A DNA stretch of 64,000 bases, taken from NCBI RefSeq assembly GCF_001458335.1, contig NZ_CYTO01000024.1, forward strand, positions 362,944 to 426,943, given 5' to 3'. The stretch's first letter is position 1. Each line of letters opens with the position of its first letter. The position numbers were made by a program, and so were the translations under genes. The stretch is from Cognatishimia activa (GTDB lineage: Bacteria > Pseudomonadota > Alphaproteobacteria > Rhodobacterales > Rhodobacteraceae). Below, in pieces: positions 56,443 through 64,000 of the stretch. Below the pieces are notes generated by a model. That model made no database searches. It saw only the letters and a list, made by a program, of their open reading frames with translations, and was not told the DNA's origin.

Positions 56443-56983
56443 TGGGGTAACTTATGCAAATTGGGGGGTGTTACAAATAAGAAATAGATTGCTGCCATTG
56501 CACTGCTAACTGGAAAACTGGACGCGCCGTCATCTAAAATTCGGGCCAAGGTGATTAAATGCGGCGACGCAGCGGAACGGATTGCCTTATCCGTAGAACT
56601 ACGCATGCTGCCTCTGCGAACTGGATCGCGCATGTCGGAATATGCTAAAAATGCGTGCTGAAAGATTGTCAATTGAGCGGCTTGAGTAAAGAATAATCGA
56701 GGAGGAAATTTCATTACTCGGAGGCTCTTGAGCTCATAAAAATAAGGGCCTTTTTCACATGGATTTAGAATTCCTTAGAGGATTCTAGTGTCATTGAATG
56801 TCGATTTGCCTTCAGATTGTGCAAAGACTGTCGCGTTCACAAACGTCCGAATTGGTTGTGTGACTCAAGGACGCGTAAAAGCGACATTGGCTTGTGGAAA
56901 GGCGACGTGCTTAGTAAATCATCACCCAAGCGGCAAAGACCGTTAAGGGGAAACTGAAAGTTCTGAATAGGGGGACTGGAAAC
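56443..56983. other. 541-bp region upstream of pntA
   Basis: No convincing gene. It must hold the promoters of the mmcQ-like gene (reverse) and of pntAB (forward). A reverse 91-codon frame (56714-56439) exists but has no ribosome binding site and no recognisable domain. Short palindromes TCAATTGA (near 56670) and GAGCTC (near 56730) are visible. I do not see an FNR, CtrA or DnaA site. Confidence 0.5.
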
Positions 56984-58561
56984 GTGAAAATCGGAACGCC
57001 AAAGGAGATTTTTTCGGGGGAAGCGCGTGTTGCGATGACTCCGGACTCCGCCAAGCAGCTGCAAAAGCTTGGTTATGAATGTGCGATCGAAAAAGGTGCC
57101 GGCGTTGCTGCGGGCTTTGCGGATGCGGATTATGAAGCCGCAGGGGTGGAAATTATCAAAACCCCAGCTTCGCTTTGGAAGGGCGTAGATATCGTTGCAA
57201 AGGTTCGTCAGCCGGATGAAACCGAGCTGAAGCGCCTGACCAAAGGCAAAACGCTGATCTCTTTCTTCAATCCAGGTGCGAATGAAGACGGTATGGAAGC
57301 GGCGAAAGCCAAAGGCGCGAACGTGATTGCCATGGAAATGGTGCCGCGTATCTCTCGTGCTCAGAAGATGGACGCTCTGTCTTCCATGGCCAACATCGCT
57401 GGTTACCGTGCTGTTATTGAAGCGGGTAACAACTATGGTCGGTTCTTTACCGGTCAGATCACCGCGGCGGGTAAAGTTCCGCCTGCGAAAGTACTGGTTG
57501 TCGGGGCCGGTGTTGCGGGTCTGGCGGCGATTGGTACCTCTACCTCTCTTGGCGCGATCACCTACGCATTTGACGTGCGTCCAGAAGTGGCCGAGCAAGT
57601 TGAATCCATGGGTGCAGAGTTCGTTTATCTGGACTTTGAAGAAGAAGGCACCGATGGCGCCTCCACCGGTGGTTACGCATCTGTTCAATCCGAAGAATTC
57701 CGCAATGCACAGCTTGCGAAATTCCGCGAAATTGCGCCGGATATCGACATTGTCATCACCACAGCTTTGATCCCGAACCGCGAAGCGCCAGAGCTTTGGA
57801 CCAAAGACATGGTCGAAGCGATGAAGCCGGGTTCCGTCATTGTGGACCTCGCAGCAGAGAAGGGCGGCAACTGTAAGCTGACCGTCGCTGACGAGAAGAT
57901 CGTGACTGAGAATGGCGTGACCATCATCGGTTACACGGACTTCCCATCCCGTATGGCGGCTCAGTCCTCTAGCCTTTACGCGACCAACATCCGTCACATG
58001 ATGACTGACCTGACCCCCGAAAAAGACGGTCAGATCAACCATGACATGGAAGACGATGTGATCCGCGGCGCAACCGTGACCTTTGAAGGTGAGATCACCT
58101 TCCCACCACCACCACCAAAAGTGGCGGCGATTGCGGCGCAGCCGAAGGCAGAAGTCAAAGAGCTGACGCCTGAGGAAAAGAAAGCAGAAGAGGCAGCAGC
58201 CTTTAAAGCGCAAACAAAGCAGCAGGTTACACTGCTGGCGATTGGTGCAGCGCTGATCATGGGCGTGGGTCTTATCCCGAACATGCCAGCAAGCTTTATG
58301 CAGCACTTTATCGTGTTTGTTCTGTCGGTCTTCATCGGCTTCCAGGTCATCTGGAACGTGGCGCATTCCCTGCACACACCGCTGATGGCTGTGACCAACG
58401 CGATTTCTTCCATCATCATTCTTGGTGCTCTGATCCAGATCGGATCCGGTGGTTTCCTTGTGATTTTGCTGGCGGCTCTCTCGGTCTTTATGGCCGGTAT
58501 CAACATTTTCGGTGGCTTCCTCGTCACCCGGCGCATGCTCGCCATGTTCCAGAAATCTTAA
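56984..58561 (+). CDS. pntA: NAD(P) transhydrogenase subunit alpha, fused form
   Basis: A 525-aa PntA of the proton-translocating transhydrogenase. The N-terminal dI domain (about 1-375) resembles alanine dehydrogenase: [46 protein letters not shown], and the NAD loop [13 protein letters not shown] (about 167-179). A Pro/Lys/Glu-rich linker precedes the membrane part (about 415-515, four spans). In some relatives these parts are separate genes (pntAA, pntAB); here they are fused. The start is GTG at 56984 behind GGGGGA. pntB follows after 15 bp. Confidence 0.96.
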   Translation: MKIGTPKEIFSGEARVAMTPDSAKQLQKLGYECAIEKGAGVAAGFADADYEAAGVEIIKTPASLWKGVDIVAKVRQPDETELKRLTKGKTLISFFNPGANEDGMEAAKAKGANVIAMEMVPRISRAQKMDALSSMANIAGYRAVIEAGNNYGRFFTGQITAAGKVPPAKVLVVGAGVAGLAAIGTSTSLGAITYAFDVRPEVAEQVESMGAEFVYLDFEEEGTDGASTGGYASVQSEEFRNAQLAKFREIAPDIDIVITTALIPNREAPELWTKDMVEAMKPGSVIVDLAAEKGGNCKLTVADEKIVTENGVTIIGYTDFPSRMAAQSSSLYATNIRHMMTDLTPEKDGQINHDMEDDVIRGATVTFEGEITFPPPPPKVAAIAAQPKAEVKELTPEEKKAEEAAAFKAQTKQQVTLLAIGAALIMGVGLIPNMPASFMQHFIVFVLSVFIGFQVIWNVAHSLHTPLMAVTNAISSIIILGALIQIGSGGFLVILLAALSVFMAGINIFGGFLVTRRMLAMFQKS

Positions 58562-58576
58562 AGAGGAGCAGGACAC

Positions 58577-60010
58577 ATGGAAAATACATTCACTATGGCG
58601 GCCTACGTGGTCGCAGGCGTTCTGTTCATCCTCTCTTTGGGTGGTTTGTCTGGACAAGAAAGCGCGAAACGCGCGGTTTGGTATGGCATTGTCGGCATGG
58701 CGATTGCGGTTTTCGCAACGCTTGTTGGTCCGGGTTCCGGCCTGTGGCTGCTGTCCCTGATGCTGATCGGTGCCGGTGGTACCATCGGTTACTTTGTGGC
58801 GCAGCGCGTGCAAATGACCGAGATGCCTCAGCTGGTTGCGGCGATGCACTCCCTTGTTGGCCTAGCAGCGGTCTTTGTTGGCTTTAACGCGGAAATGACC
58901 ATCAATCTCGTGGAAGCGGCGAAAGCAGCTGGCGACGCGGTAGACGGTACATTCGCGAAGCTGGTTTATAAGAAAGAGCCAATCGAGATTGGTATCCTGA
59001 AGATCGAGCTGGCGCTGGGTATCTGGATTGGTGCTGTGACTTTCACGGGCTCTGTCATTGCCTATGGCAAGCTTGCAGGCAAGGTGACCTCTGCGGCTAA
59101 AAAGCTGCCTGGTGGCCATATCCTGAATGCGGCGGCGGCGGGTCTCTCACTGCTCTGCCTCATCTGGTACCTGAACTCAGGCGCGATGTTGCCTTTGCTG
59201 ATCCTGACAGCGGCGGCGTTGTTTATCGGCTACCACCTGATCATGGGTATTGGTGGCGCGGATATGCCGGTTGTTGTGTCTATGCTGAACTCCTATTCCG
59301 GTTGGGCAGCGGCAGCGATTGGTTTCTCCCTTGGCAACGACCTTCTGATTGTTGTCGGTGCGCTGGTTGGTTCTTCCGGTGCGATCCTGTCCTACATCAT
59401 GTGTAAGGCGATGAACCGTTCCTTCGTTTCCGTGATCCTCGGTGGCTTTGGCGATGCCAAAGGCCCTGCGATGGAAGTGGAAGGCGAGCAGGTGGCGATT
59501 GACGCTGATGGTGTTGCGACAGCCTTGGAAGAAGCGGACAGCGTTGTGATCATACCGGGCTACGGTATGGCGGTTGCGCAAGCGCAGCAGAACGTTGCTG
59601 AACTGACCCGTCGTCTACGTGCGAAGGGCAAAGAAGTACGCTTTGCAATCCACCCGGTTGCAGGTCGTCTTCCAGGTCACATGAACGTTCTGCTTGCTGA
59701 AGCGAAGGTGCCATATGACATCGTGTTGGAAATGGATGAAATCAATGATGATTTCCCAGAGACAGACGTGGCGATTGTTATTGGTTCCAACGACATCGTG
59801 AACCCGGCAGCACAAGAAGATCCGAACTCCCCAATCGCGGGCATGCCGGTTCTGGAATGCTGGAAAGCGAAGCAGGTGTTTGTCTCCAAACGTGGTCAAG
59901 GTACCGGTTACTCCGGCATCGAGAACCCGCTGTTCTATAAAGAGAACACCCGCATGTTCTATGGTGATGCGAAAGCGTCCTTGGACACGCTGCTGACCCT
60001 GATCAGCTAA
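58577..60010 (+). CDS. pntB: NAD(P) transhydrogenase subunit beta
   Basis: A 477-aa PntB. The first 270 residues form about nine membrane spans (dII), and the last 180 form the NADP(H)-binding dIII domain with [15 protein letters not shown] (about 318-332), [18 protein letters not shown] and [23 protein letters not shown]. With PntA it couples proton entry to hydride transfer from NADH to NADP+, supplying NADPH. GAGGAG precedes the ATG. A strong terminator follows. Confidence 0.97.
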   Translation: MENTFTMAAYVVAGVLFILSLGGLSGQESAKRAVWYGIVGMAIAVFATLVGPGSGLWLLSLMLIGAGGTIGYFVAQRVQMTEMPQLVAAMHSLVGLAAVFVGFNAEMTINLVEAAKAAGDAVDGTFAKLVYKKEPIEIGILKIELALGIWIGAVTFTGSVIAYGKLAGKVTSAAKKLPGGHILNAAAAGLSLLCLIWYLNSGAMLPLLILTAAALFIGYHLIMGIGGADMPVVVSMLNSYSGWAAAAIGFSLGNDLLIVVGALVGSSGAILSYIMCKAMNRSFVSVILGGFGDAKGPAMEVEGEQVAIDADGVATALEEADSVVIIPGYGMAVAQAQQNVAELTRRLRAKGKEVRFAIHPVAGRLPGHMNVLLAEAKVPYDIVLEMDEINDDFPETDVAIVIGSNDIVNPAAQEDPNSPIAGMPVLECWKAKQVFVSKRGQGTGYSGIENPLFYKENTRMFYGDAKASLDTLLTLIS

Positions 60011-60030
60011 GCGCTTTCAATTACGAAAAC

Positions 60031-60061
60031 AAAAGCCCCGCCAAATTGGCGGGGCTTTTTT
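60031..60061 (+). terminator. Bidirectional intrinsic terminator after pntB
   Basis: A 12-bp stem (60031-60042 with 60048-60059) with an AAATT loop, G+C-rich in its core, flanked by A and T runs. It ends pntAB and, being A/T flanked on both sides, can also end the convergent HxlR gene. Confidence 0.92.
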
Positions 60062-60063
60062 GT

Positions 60064-60420
60064 TTATTCTGCAGCTTCTAAAGCTGGAAATCCTTTGTCT
60101 GGTTCCCAGCCAAGGGCTTGCCATTCCACAGCTACGGTGTTGAGCGCCCTCACGACCACATGCAGGTCTTGGCCTTGCTTGGTCAGCTCATAGCTTACTT
60201 GTGGTGGGATGGTCTGTTTCTGTGTGCGTAAGACTATGCCGTTGCGCTCCAACATGCGCAGGCGGTCTGTCAGGACTTTTGCCGAGATGTCAGGCATCAG
60301 CCCCATCAGCTCACCGAAGCGAAGCTCGCCTTCGGTGTATAAAAGCCAGAGAATATGTGTGGTCCAACGCCCGGTGATCGTCCGAAGCAAAGGGTCAACG
60401 GGGCATCCGTTACTCGCCAT
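60064..60420 (-). CDS. HxlR-family regulator, redox-sensor type
   Basis: A 118-aa winged-helix regulator of the HxlR family: CPVDPLLRTITGRWTTHILWLLYTEGELRFGELMGLMPDISAKVLTDRLRMLERNGIV is the canonical DNA-binding region in sequence order (longer stretch, about 6-63). Cys6 sits at the same place as the reactive Cys of YodB and near that of QsrR, which sense quinones and diamide by thiol chemistry (family knowledge). It is divergent from a quinone-reductase gene, with tandem GTAA-N4-TTAC sites between. The start at 60420 is supported by AAAGAGA upstream. Confidence 0.88.
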   Translation of the reverse strand: MASNGCPVDPLLRTITGRWTTHILWLLYTEGELRFGELMGLMPDISAKVLTDRLRMLERNGIVLRTQKQTIPPQVSYELTKQGQDLHVVVRALNTVAVEWQALGWEPDKGFPALEAAE

Positions 60421-60438
60421 AAAGTCTCTTTCTTTTTC

Positions 60439-60468
60439 GTAACTGGTTACAAAAAGGTAATTACTTAC
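60439..60468. promoter_or_regulatory. Tandem GTAA-N4-TTAC operators
   Basis: GTAACTGGTTAC (60439-60450) and GTAATTACTTAC (60457-60468) both fit GTAA-N4-TTAC and are 18 bp apart in the 100-bp gap between the HxlR gene and the quinone-reductase gene. HxlR-type operators are short GTA...TAC dyads, so these are the likely binding sites controlling both promoters. Confidence 0.65.
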
Positions 60469-60520
60469 AAAAAGAAAGTAAAGGCTGCATATCCTTTGTG
60501 ACAACACACAGGAGAGTGCA

Positions 60521-61087
60521 ATGGCACGGATCGAAATCATCTATTTTTCAGGCTACGGCCACACAGTGAAACAAGCGGAAGCGGTATTAGAAGGGGCCTC
60601 GGACCTTGCTGACGCTCGCCTTTGGGCAATCCCGGAAGATGGGGTTGTGTCTGATGAACTGTGGGAAGCCGCTGACGCTGCGGATGCCATCGTTTTCGGC
60701 TCCCCGACCTATATGGGGAACGCGGCTTGGCAGTTTAAACGTTTTGCTGACGACAGCTCTAAGCGTTGGTTCACTGCAGCTTGGGCCGACAAATTCGCAG
60801 GGGGCTTCACGACCTCGGCAAGCCTTGTGGGCGACAAAGGCGAGACCATCAACTATTTCAAAACCCTAGCAGGCCAACACGGTATGCTTTGGGTGCCGCT
60901 GGCGCAGATGCCGGCCAACAGCCTGGAAAGCACAGCCAGCGACGCGAACCGGTTGGGCGGAAGCGGCGGTGCCTTGGCAGTCGCGCCCGCTGATGCCTCA
61001 CCGGAACAGGGCGCAAGCGCGGGTGATATGACTTCGGCGAAGGCCTATGGTCGGCGGATCGCAGAGTTTGCAGCCAAAGCGGCGTAA
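60521..61087 (+). CDS. Flavodoxin-fold NAD(P)H:quinone oxidoreductase, WrbA-like
   Basis: A 188-aa flavodoxin-fold protein. IIYFSGYGHTVKQAEAV (about 6-22) is the FMN phosphate loop, FGSPTYMGNAAWQFKRF (about 66-82) and GGFTTSASLVGDKGETIN (about 101-118) contact the flavin. It resembles WrbA-like NAD(P)H:quinone oxidoreductases, which reduce quinones by two electrons and avoid semiquinone formation. It is divergent from a Cys6 HxlR regulator; together they form a plausible quinone/electrophile response module. GGAGAG precedes the ATG; a hairpin terminator follows. Confidence 0.87.
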   Translation: MARIEIIYFSGYGHTVKQAEAVLEGASDLADARLWAIPEDGVVSDELWEAADAADAIVFGSPTYMGNAAWQFKRFADDSSKRWFTAAWADKFAGGFTTSASLVGDKGETINYFKTLAGQHGMLWVPLAQMPANSLESTASDANRLGGSGGALAVAPADASPEQGASAGDMTSAKAYGRRIAEFAAKAA

Positions 61088-61112
61088 CGCAATTGGTGAA
61101 ATCGGATCAATG

Positions 61113-61139
61113 TTGGGCGCTTAGAGAAGCGCCCAATTT
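61113..61139 (+). terminator. Terminator after the quinone-reductase gene
   Basis: A perfect 10-bp stem TTGGGCGCTT/AAGCGCCCAA (61113-61122 with 61127-61136) with an AGAG loop and a short TTT tail, 25 bp after the stop. Confidence 0.75.
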
Positions 61140-61281
61140 GCGTAACGGACTTTACTATAACATAAATTGGTACAGCGCTCCTTGCTTGGTATACGTTTGT
61201 ATTCCATTAAGTGACTGATATTAAATAACTTATTGACTAAAGAGCGTGTTTGGCTAGGGTGGCGTATCGAAAGGGACCGCT

Positions 61282-62556
61282 ATGACTCCAATTGCAGATC
61301 ACCCCAGACGCTTTGCGCTTTCCAATGAATTGCACGCCAGACCTTTCCCGTCTTTGACTGCGCCTGCAACAGCAACGTTCTTGGCGATCAAACGGCCCGA
61401 TGATGCTGCTGCTCGAGATCGTGGCGAAGACTTCCTGCACCTGACAAAGCTGCTGGATCATTTCGGCGCGCCACACCCAGAGCCGGGGGCAACCCACTAT
61501 CAAGGCGCGCTTGGCCGCAATCAGTTGAAGTGGGAACAGCACACGGAGTTTGTGACCTACACGATTTTCTCTAACAAACTGTCTGATCGTGCATTCGATC
61601 CGGTAGAATTTGAGGCCTTCCCAGATGATTGGCTCGCACAAGCGCCAGGGGTGCGGTTCACATCAGCATTAGTGCGGATCGTTCCGCGACCAAGCAGGGA
61701 CGAAACAGTCGCGCTTCTGAAAGATTGGTTTGTGCCAGAGAGTTTGGCGGTCAGCACGGTTCTTGATGACTCAGCGATCATTGCTGGTGACTTTCGTATC
61801 GACCCTGCCGGGCATCTAAGATTTGCGGTCTTCCCATCAGAGGGCACCGGGCGCCAACGGATTGGCCGCGTCGTGCAACGCTTATGTGAAATCGAAACCT
61901 ACAAATCCATGTCCATGCTCGGCTTCACACGGTCCCAAGAAATGGCGGCGGAGATGGCACGTATTGAGCCGCGGCTGACCAGTTTGATTGGCGAAATCAG
62001 TGATGTGGAAGCAGAAGATGCATTAAATGAGTTGCTTGGGATTTCTGCACAGCTTGAAGGGCTCTCTGCAAAAGCATCGTTCCGGTTTGGTGCCACAAAG
62101 GCATATAAAGCGATCGTTGATCAGCGCATCGATGTGCTGCGTGAAGAACGGTGCGAGTCGCGACAGACCTTTGCGGAATTCATGATGCGCCGCTATGAGC
62201 CTGCGATGCGGACCGTAGGGTCCACAGATGCGCGGCTGCAATCCCTTGCTGATCGTGCAATGCGGGCAGGGGAGTTGTTGCGGACCAAGGTTGACGTCGC
62301 TCGTTCGGCCCAGAACCAGAAGCTTTTGGAAAGCATGGACCGCCGTTCGGATATGGCGTTGCGCTTGCAAGAAACGGTCGAGGGTCTGTCCGTCGTGGCA
62401 ATCAGTTACTACGCGGTCTCTTTGGCGGGCTACCTGTTCTATCCACTCACCGAAACCGTGGGGATTTCCAAGGGTATGCTCCTTGCGATGCTGACCCTGC
62501 CTGTTGTCGGGGCAGTTTGGTACATGGTGCGCAAAATCAGGGCTCGGATGCACTAG
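61282..62556 (+). CDS. DUF3422 family membrane-anchored protein
   Basis: A 424-aa protein of DUF3422. It starts with HPRRFALSNELHARPFPSLTAP, typical of the family, and has a long soluble part with helical, partly coiled segments (about 240-370), then two C-terminal membrane spans (about 372-390 and 398-418). The bulk would lie on one side of the inner membrane, anchored by the C-terminus. No function is known. The preceding 150 bp is A+T-rich and probably contains its promoter. Confidence 0.88.
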   Translation: MTPIADHPRRFALSNELHARPFPSLTAPATATFLAIKRPDDAAARDRGEDFLHLTKLLDHFGAPHPEPGATHYQGALGRNQLKWEQHTEFVTYTIFSNKLSDRAFDPVEFEAFPDDWLAQAPGVRFTSALVRIVPRPSRDETVALLKDWFVPESLAVSTVLDDSAIIAGDFRIDPAGHLRFAVFPSEGTGRQRIGRVVQRLCEIETYKSMSMLGFTRSQEMAAEMARIEPRLTSLIGEISDVEAEDALNELLGISAQLEGLSAKASFRFGATKAYKAIVDQRIDVLREERCESRQTFAEFMMRRYEPAMRTVGSTDARLQSLADRAMRAGELLRTKVDVARSAQNQKLLESMDRRSDMALRLQETVEGLSVVAISYYAVSLAGYLFYPLTETVGISKGMLLAMLTLPVVGAVWYMVRKIRARMH

Positions 62557-62614
62557 CACCTCTTGGATTGCCTCGGTCTCAGCACTAGAGTCCCGAGTAA
62601 GCATGAGGTGTCCC

Positions 62615-63787
62615 ATGACGCAAATGGCAACGCGCCTGTCTCCACGCGAGCTATTGGAAAAGCTGGTGAGCTTTCCGACGGTCAGTTCCGAAAGCAATCT
62701 GCCTTTGGTCGATTGGCTGGAAGGCTATCTGGAAGGCCATGGGATCAAGGCACAGCGCCACTACGACCCTACCGGTAAGAAAGCCGCATTGTTTGCCCAT
62801 GTTGGTCCTGAGGTCGATGGCGGTGTGGTTTTGTCAGGACACACAGATGTGGTGCCCGTCGTTGGCCAGCCTTGGGACACGGATCCCTTTGTTCTGACAG
62901 AGAAAAATGGACGGCTTTACGGGCGTGGATCCTGCGACATGAAAGGCTTTGACGCTTTGGCAATCTGGGCATTAGTCGAAGCACAATATGCGGGCATCAC
63001 GAGGCCCTTACAGTTGGCACTCAGCTATGACGAAGAAATCGGCTGCGTTGGGGCACCGGCCATGATTGCGGCCATGGGTGATGCACTACCAAAAGCCAGC
63101 GCGGTCATCGTTGGCGAACCCTCCATGATGAAAGCGGTCACGGGTCACAAGGGTACAGCGTCTTATAAGGTCCATTTGAAGGGGCACGAGGTGCATTCGT
63201 CGATGCTGCACAAGGGGGTCAGCGCCATCATGTCCGGGGCCAAGCTGATTGAATGGGCCAATATGAAGAACGCGGAAGGCCAGGCCGCGGAGCCCCGCGA
63301 TGTTGACGCCGTTTTTGATCCCCCGTTTACCACTGTTCATGTGGGCATGATCGAAGGCGGCAATGCCCATAATATCACCGCCAAGGATTGCCGGTTCGAG
63401 CTGGATTTCCGCACCGTGCCCGGAGATGACATGAACGCTTGGAAAGAAGCATTTCTGCAGCGTGTGGCCGAGGTGGAAGCAGAAATGCAGGCGATTGTGC
63501 CGAGCACGGGAATCGACCTGGTAGAAGGGTTTAACGTGCCCGCATTGGTGCCTGAGATCGATGGTGAAGCGGAAGCGCTGGCACGCCGTTTGACCGGTGA
63601 CAATTCATCGAACGTGGTCAGCTACGCCACTGAAGGCGGCCAGTTCCAAGACGCGGGCTATTCTGTCGTCGTCTGCGGCCCCGGCGACATTGCTCAAGCC
63701 CATCAACCTAATGAATACCTAGAGATTTCCCAGCTTGTGGCCGGGCAGTCGTTCATGCAAAACCTTTTGAAAGAGCTCTGCCAATAG
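62615..63787 (+). CDS. argE: Acetylornithine deacetylase
   Basis: A 390-aa M20-family metallohydrolase: LSGHTDVVPV (first metal His/Asp), YGRGSCDMKGFDAL (bridging Asp), SYDEEIGCVGAP (catalytic Glu pair) and a dimerisation domain with HEVHSSMLHKGVSAI, as in ArgE. It removes acetyl from N2-acetylornithine to give ornithine in arginine synthesis; related M20 deacylases cannot be fully excluded. I start at ATG 62615 behind GAGGTG; upstream in-frame codons read through the DUF3422 end. The next M20 gene starts 19 bp downstream. Confidence 0.9.
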   Translation: MTQMATRLSPRELLEKLVSFPTVSSESNLPLVDWLEGYLEGHGIKAQRHYDPTGKKAALFAHVGPEVDGGVVLSGHTDVVPVVGQPWDTDPFVLTEKNGRLYGRGSCDMKGFDALAIWALVEAQYAGITRPLQLALSYDEEIGCVGAPAMIAAMGDALPKASAVIVGEPSMMKAVTGHKGTASYKVHLKGHEVHSSMLHKGVSAIMSGAKLIEWANMKNAEGQAAEPRDVDAVFDPPFTTVHVGMIEGGNAHNITAKDCRFELDFRTVPGDDMNAWKEAFLQRVAEVEAEMQAIVPSTGIDLVEGFNVPALVPEIDGEAEALARRLTGDNSSNVVSYATEGGQFQDAGYSVVVCGPGDIAQAHQPNEYLEISQLVAGQSFMQNLLKELCQ

Positions 63788-63806
63788 GCACGATCAGGAG
63801 ACCCTC

Positions 63807-64000
63807 ATGCCCATCAAAAACCGTTTTGCCGAGCTTCTGCCGGAAATCACTGCGTGGCGGCAGGACATTCACGCCCATCCTGAGATTCTGTTTGAAACGC
63901 ACCGCACCGCTGCGTTGGTTGCTGAGAAGCTCAAAGAATTTGAATGTGACGAGGTGGTCACGGGGATTGGTCGCACCGGCGTTGTGGGGGTCATCAAAGG
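63807..64000 (+). CDS. M20-family amidohydrolase, 3'-truncated by window edge
   Basis: First 64 codons of a second M20 peptidase-like amidohydrolase (hippurate hydrolase/HipO or N-acyl-amino-acid hydrolase type). LPEITAWRQDIHAHPEILFETHRTAALVAEKL is the characteristic N-terminus of that group, with the RQDIHAHPE motif. AGGAG precedes the ATG at 63807. It is in one unit with argE (19-bp gap). Catalytic residues lie outside the window. Confidence 0.88.
   Translation, partial: MPIKNRFAELLPEITAWRQDIHAHPEILFETHRTAALVAEKLKEFECDEVVTGIGRTGVVGVIK

Noticed and set aside
56439-56714. A 91-codon reverse frame ending in an ATGA overlap with the mmcQ-like gene
   Set aside because: The overlap is suggestive, but there is no Shine-Dalgarno, no hydrophobic or domain pattern and the composition looks random; kept only as a note.
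56837-58849. A 670-codon open frame antisense to pntA/pntB
   Set aside because: It mirrors codon bias of the genuine pntA and pntB genes, has a His/Arg/Phe-rich low-quality composition and no recognisable domain or ribosome binding site.
1-64000. tRNA, rRNA, CRISPR arrays, integrases or phage genes
   Set aside because: No cloverleaf with a TTCRA loop, no regularly spaced repeats with unique spacers, and no transposase, integrase or phage protein was recognised by reading both strands.

Overview
The window is chromosomal DNA from an alphaproteobacterium, most likely the Roseobacter group of Rhodobacteraceae. The evidence is the gene content and order: a long division and cell wall (dcw) cluster with a DUF2484 gene between murC and murB, aerobic cobaltochelatase genes cobS/cobT beside a J-domain protein and bolA, a fused pntA, and a malate synthase G gene next to a GlcG-type gene. 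Genus cannot be fixed by eye. I saw no rRNA, tRNA, CRISPR array, transposase or prophage gene.

Layout. 1-1551: end of a dTDP-L-rhamnose locus (rfbD fragment, rfbA). 1764-4115: GST-like/cupin gene pair divergent from a LysR regulator, with an 18-bp LacI-type palindrome between them. 4272-5301: DUF1178 and Nudix genes. About 5302-6123: non-coding DNA carrying a DnaA box, six helically phased TTCC(C)A repeats that look like a MraZ-box array, and a structured mraZ leader. 6124-30568: the dcw cluster, mraZ-rsmH-ftsL-ftsI-murE-murF-mraY-murD-[reverse-strand flavoprotein, sulfotransferase-like, class IV aminotransferase]-ftsW-murG-murC-[APC permease, 40-aa ORF, DUF2484, membrane protein]-murB-ddl-ftsQ-ftsA-ftsZ, closed by a strong terminator. 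Most genes overlap by 1-4 bp or almost touch. 30775-34352: lpxC, bamD, recN (outer membrane and DNA repair).

34474-39648: ClC channel, MFS transporter, DUF427 and an M24B peptidase. 39761-44575: cobT and cobS, then msrB, a GTAG-headed REP doublet, the J-domain gene and bolA. 44578-51809: reverse-strand genes (DUF4177, gatB, a HAD phosphatase, a 434-aa protein of unknown function, pepN) with twin DnaA boxes upstream of the DUF4177 gene and a consensus CtrA site upstream of the 434-aa gene. 51959-56442: glcB, a GNAT gene, a glcG-like gene, a GATase-type hydrolase and a MmcQ/YjbR gene. 56984-60010: pntAB transhydrogenase and terminator. 60064-61087: HxlR regulator divergent from a flavodoxin-fold quinone reductase. 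61282-64000: DUF3422, argE and the start of an M20 amidohydrolase.

The main chain makes a coherent envelope-growth unit: cytoplasmic peptidoglycan precursor synthesis (MurC-F, Ddl), lipid-linked steps (MraY, MurG), septal synthesis (FtsW, FtsI), divisome scaffold (FtsL, FtsQ, FtsA, FtsZ), then lipid A commitment (LpxC) and outer membrane protein assembly (BamD). The most interesting extras are a sulfotransferase-like/aminotransferase pair inside this cluster whose two halves appear fused in plants, a 40-aa membrane ORF, and several regulatory sites (MraZ, DnaA, CtrA, FNR/CRP-type, HxlR).
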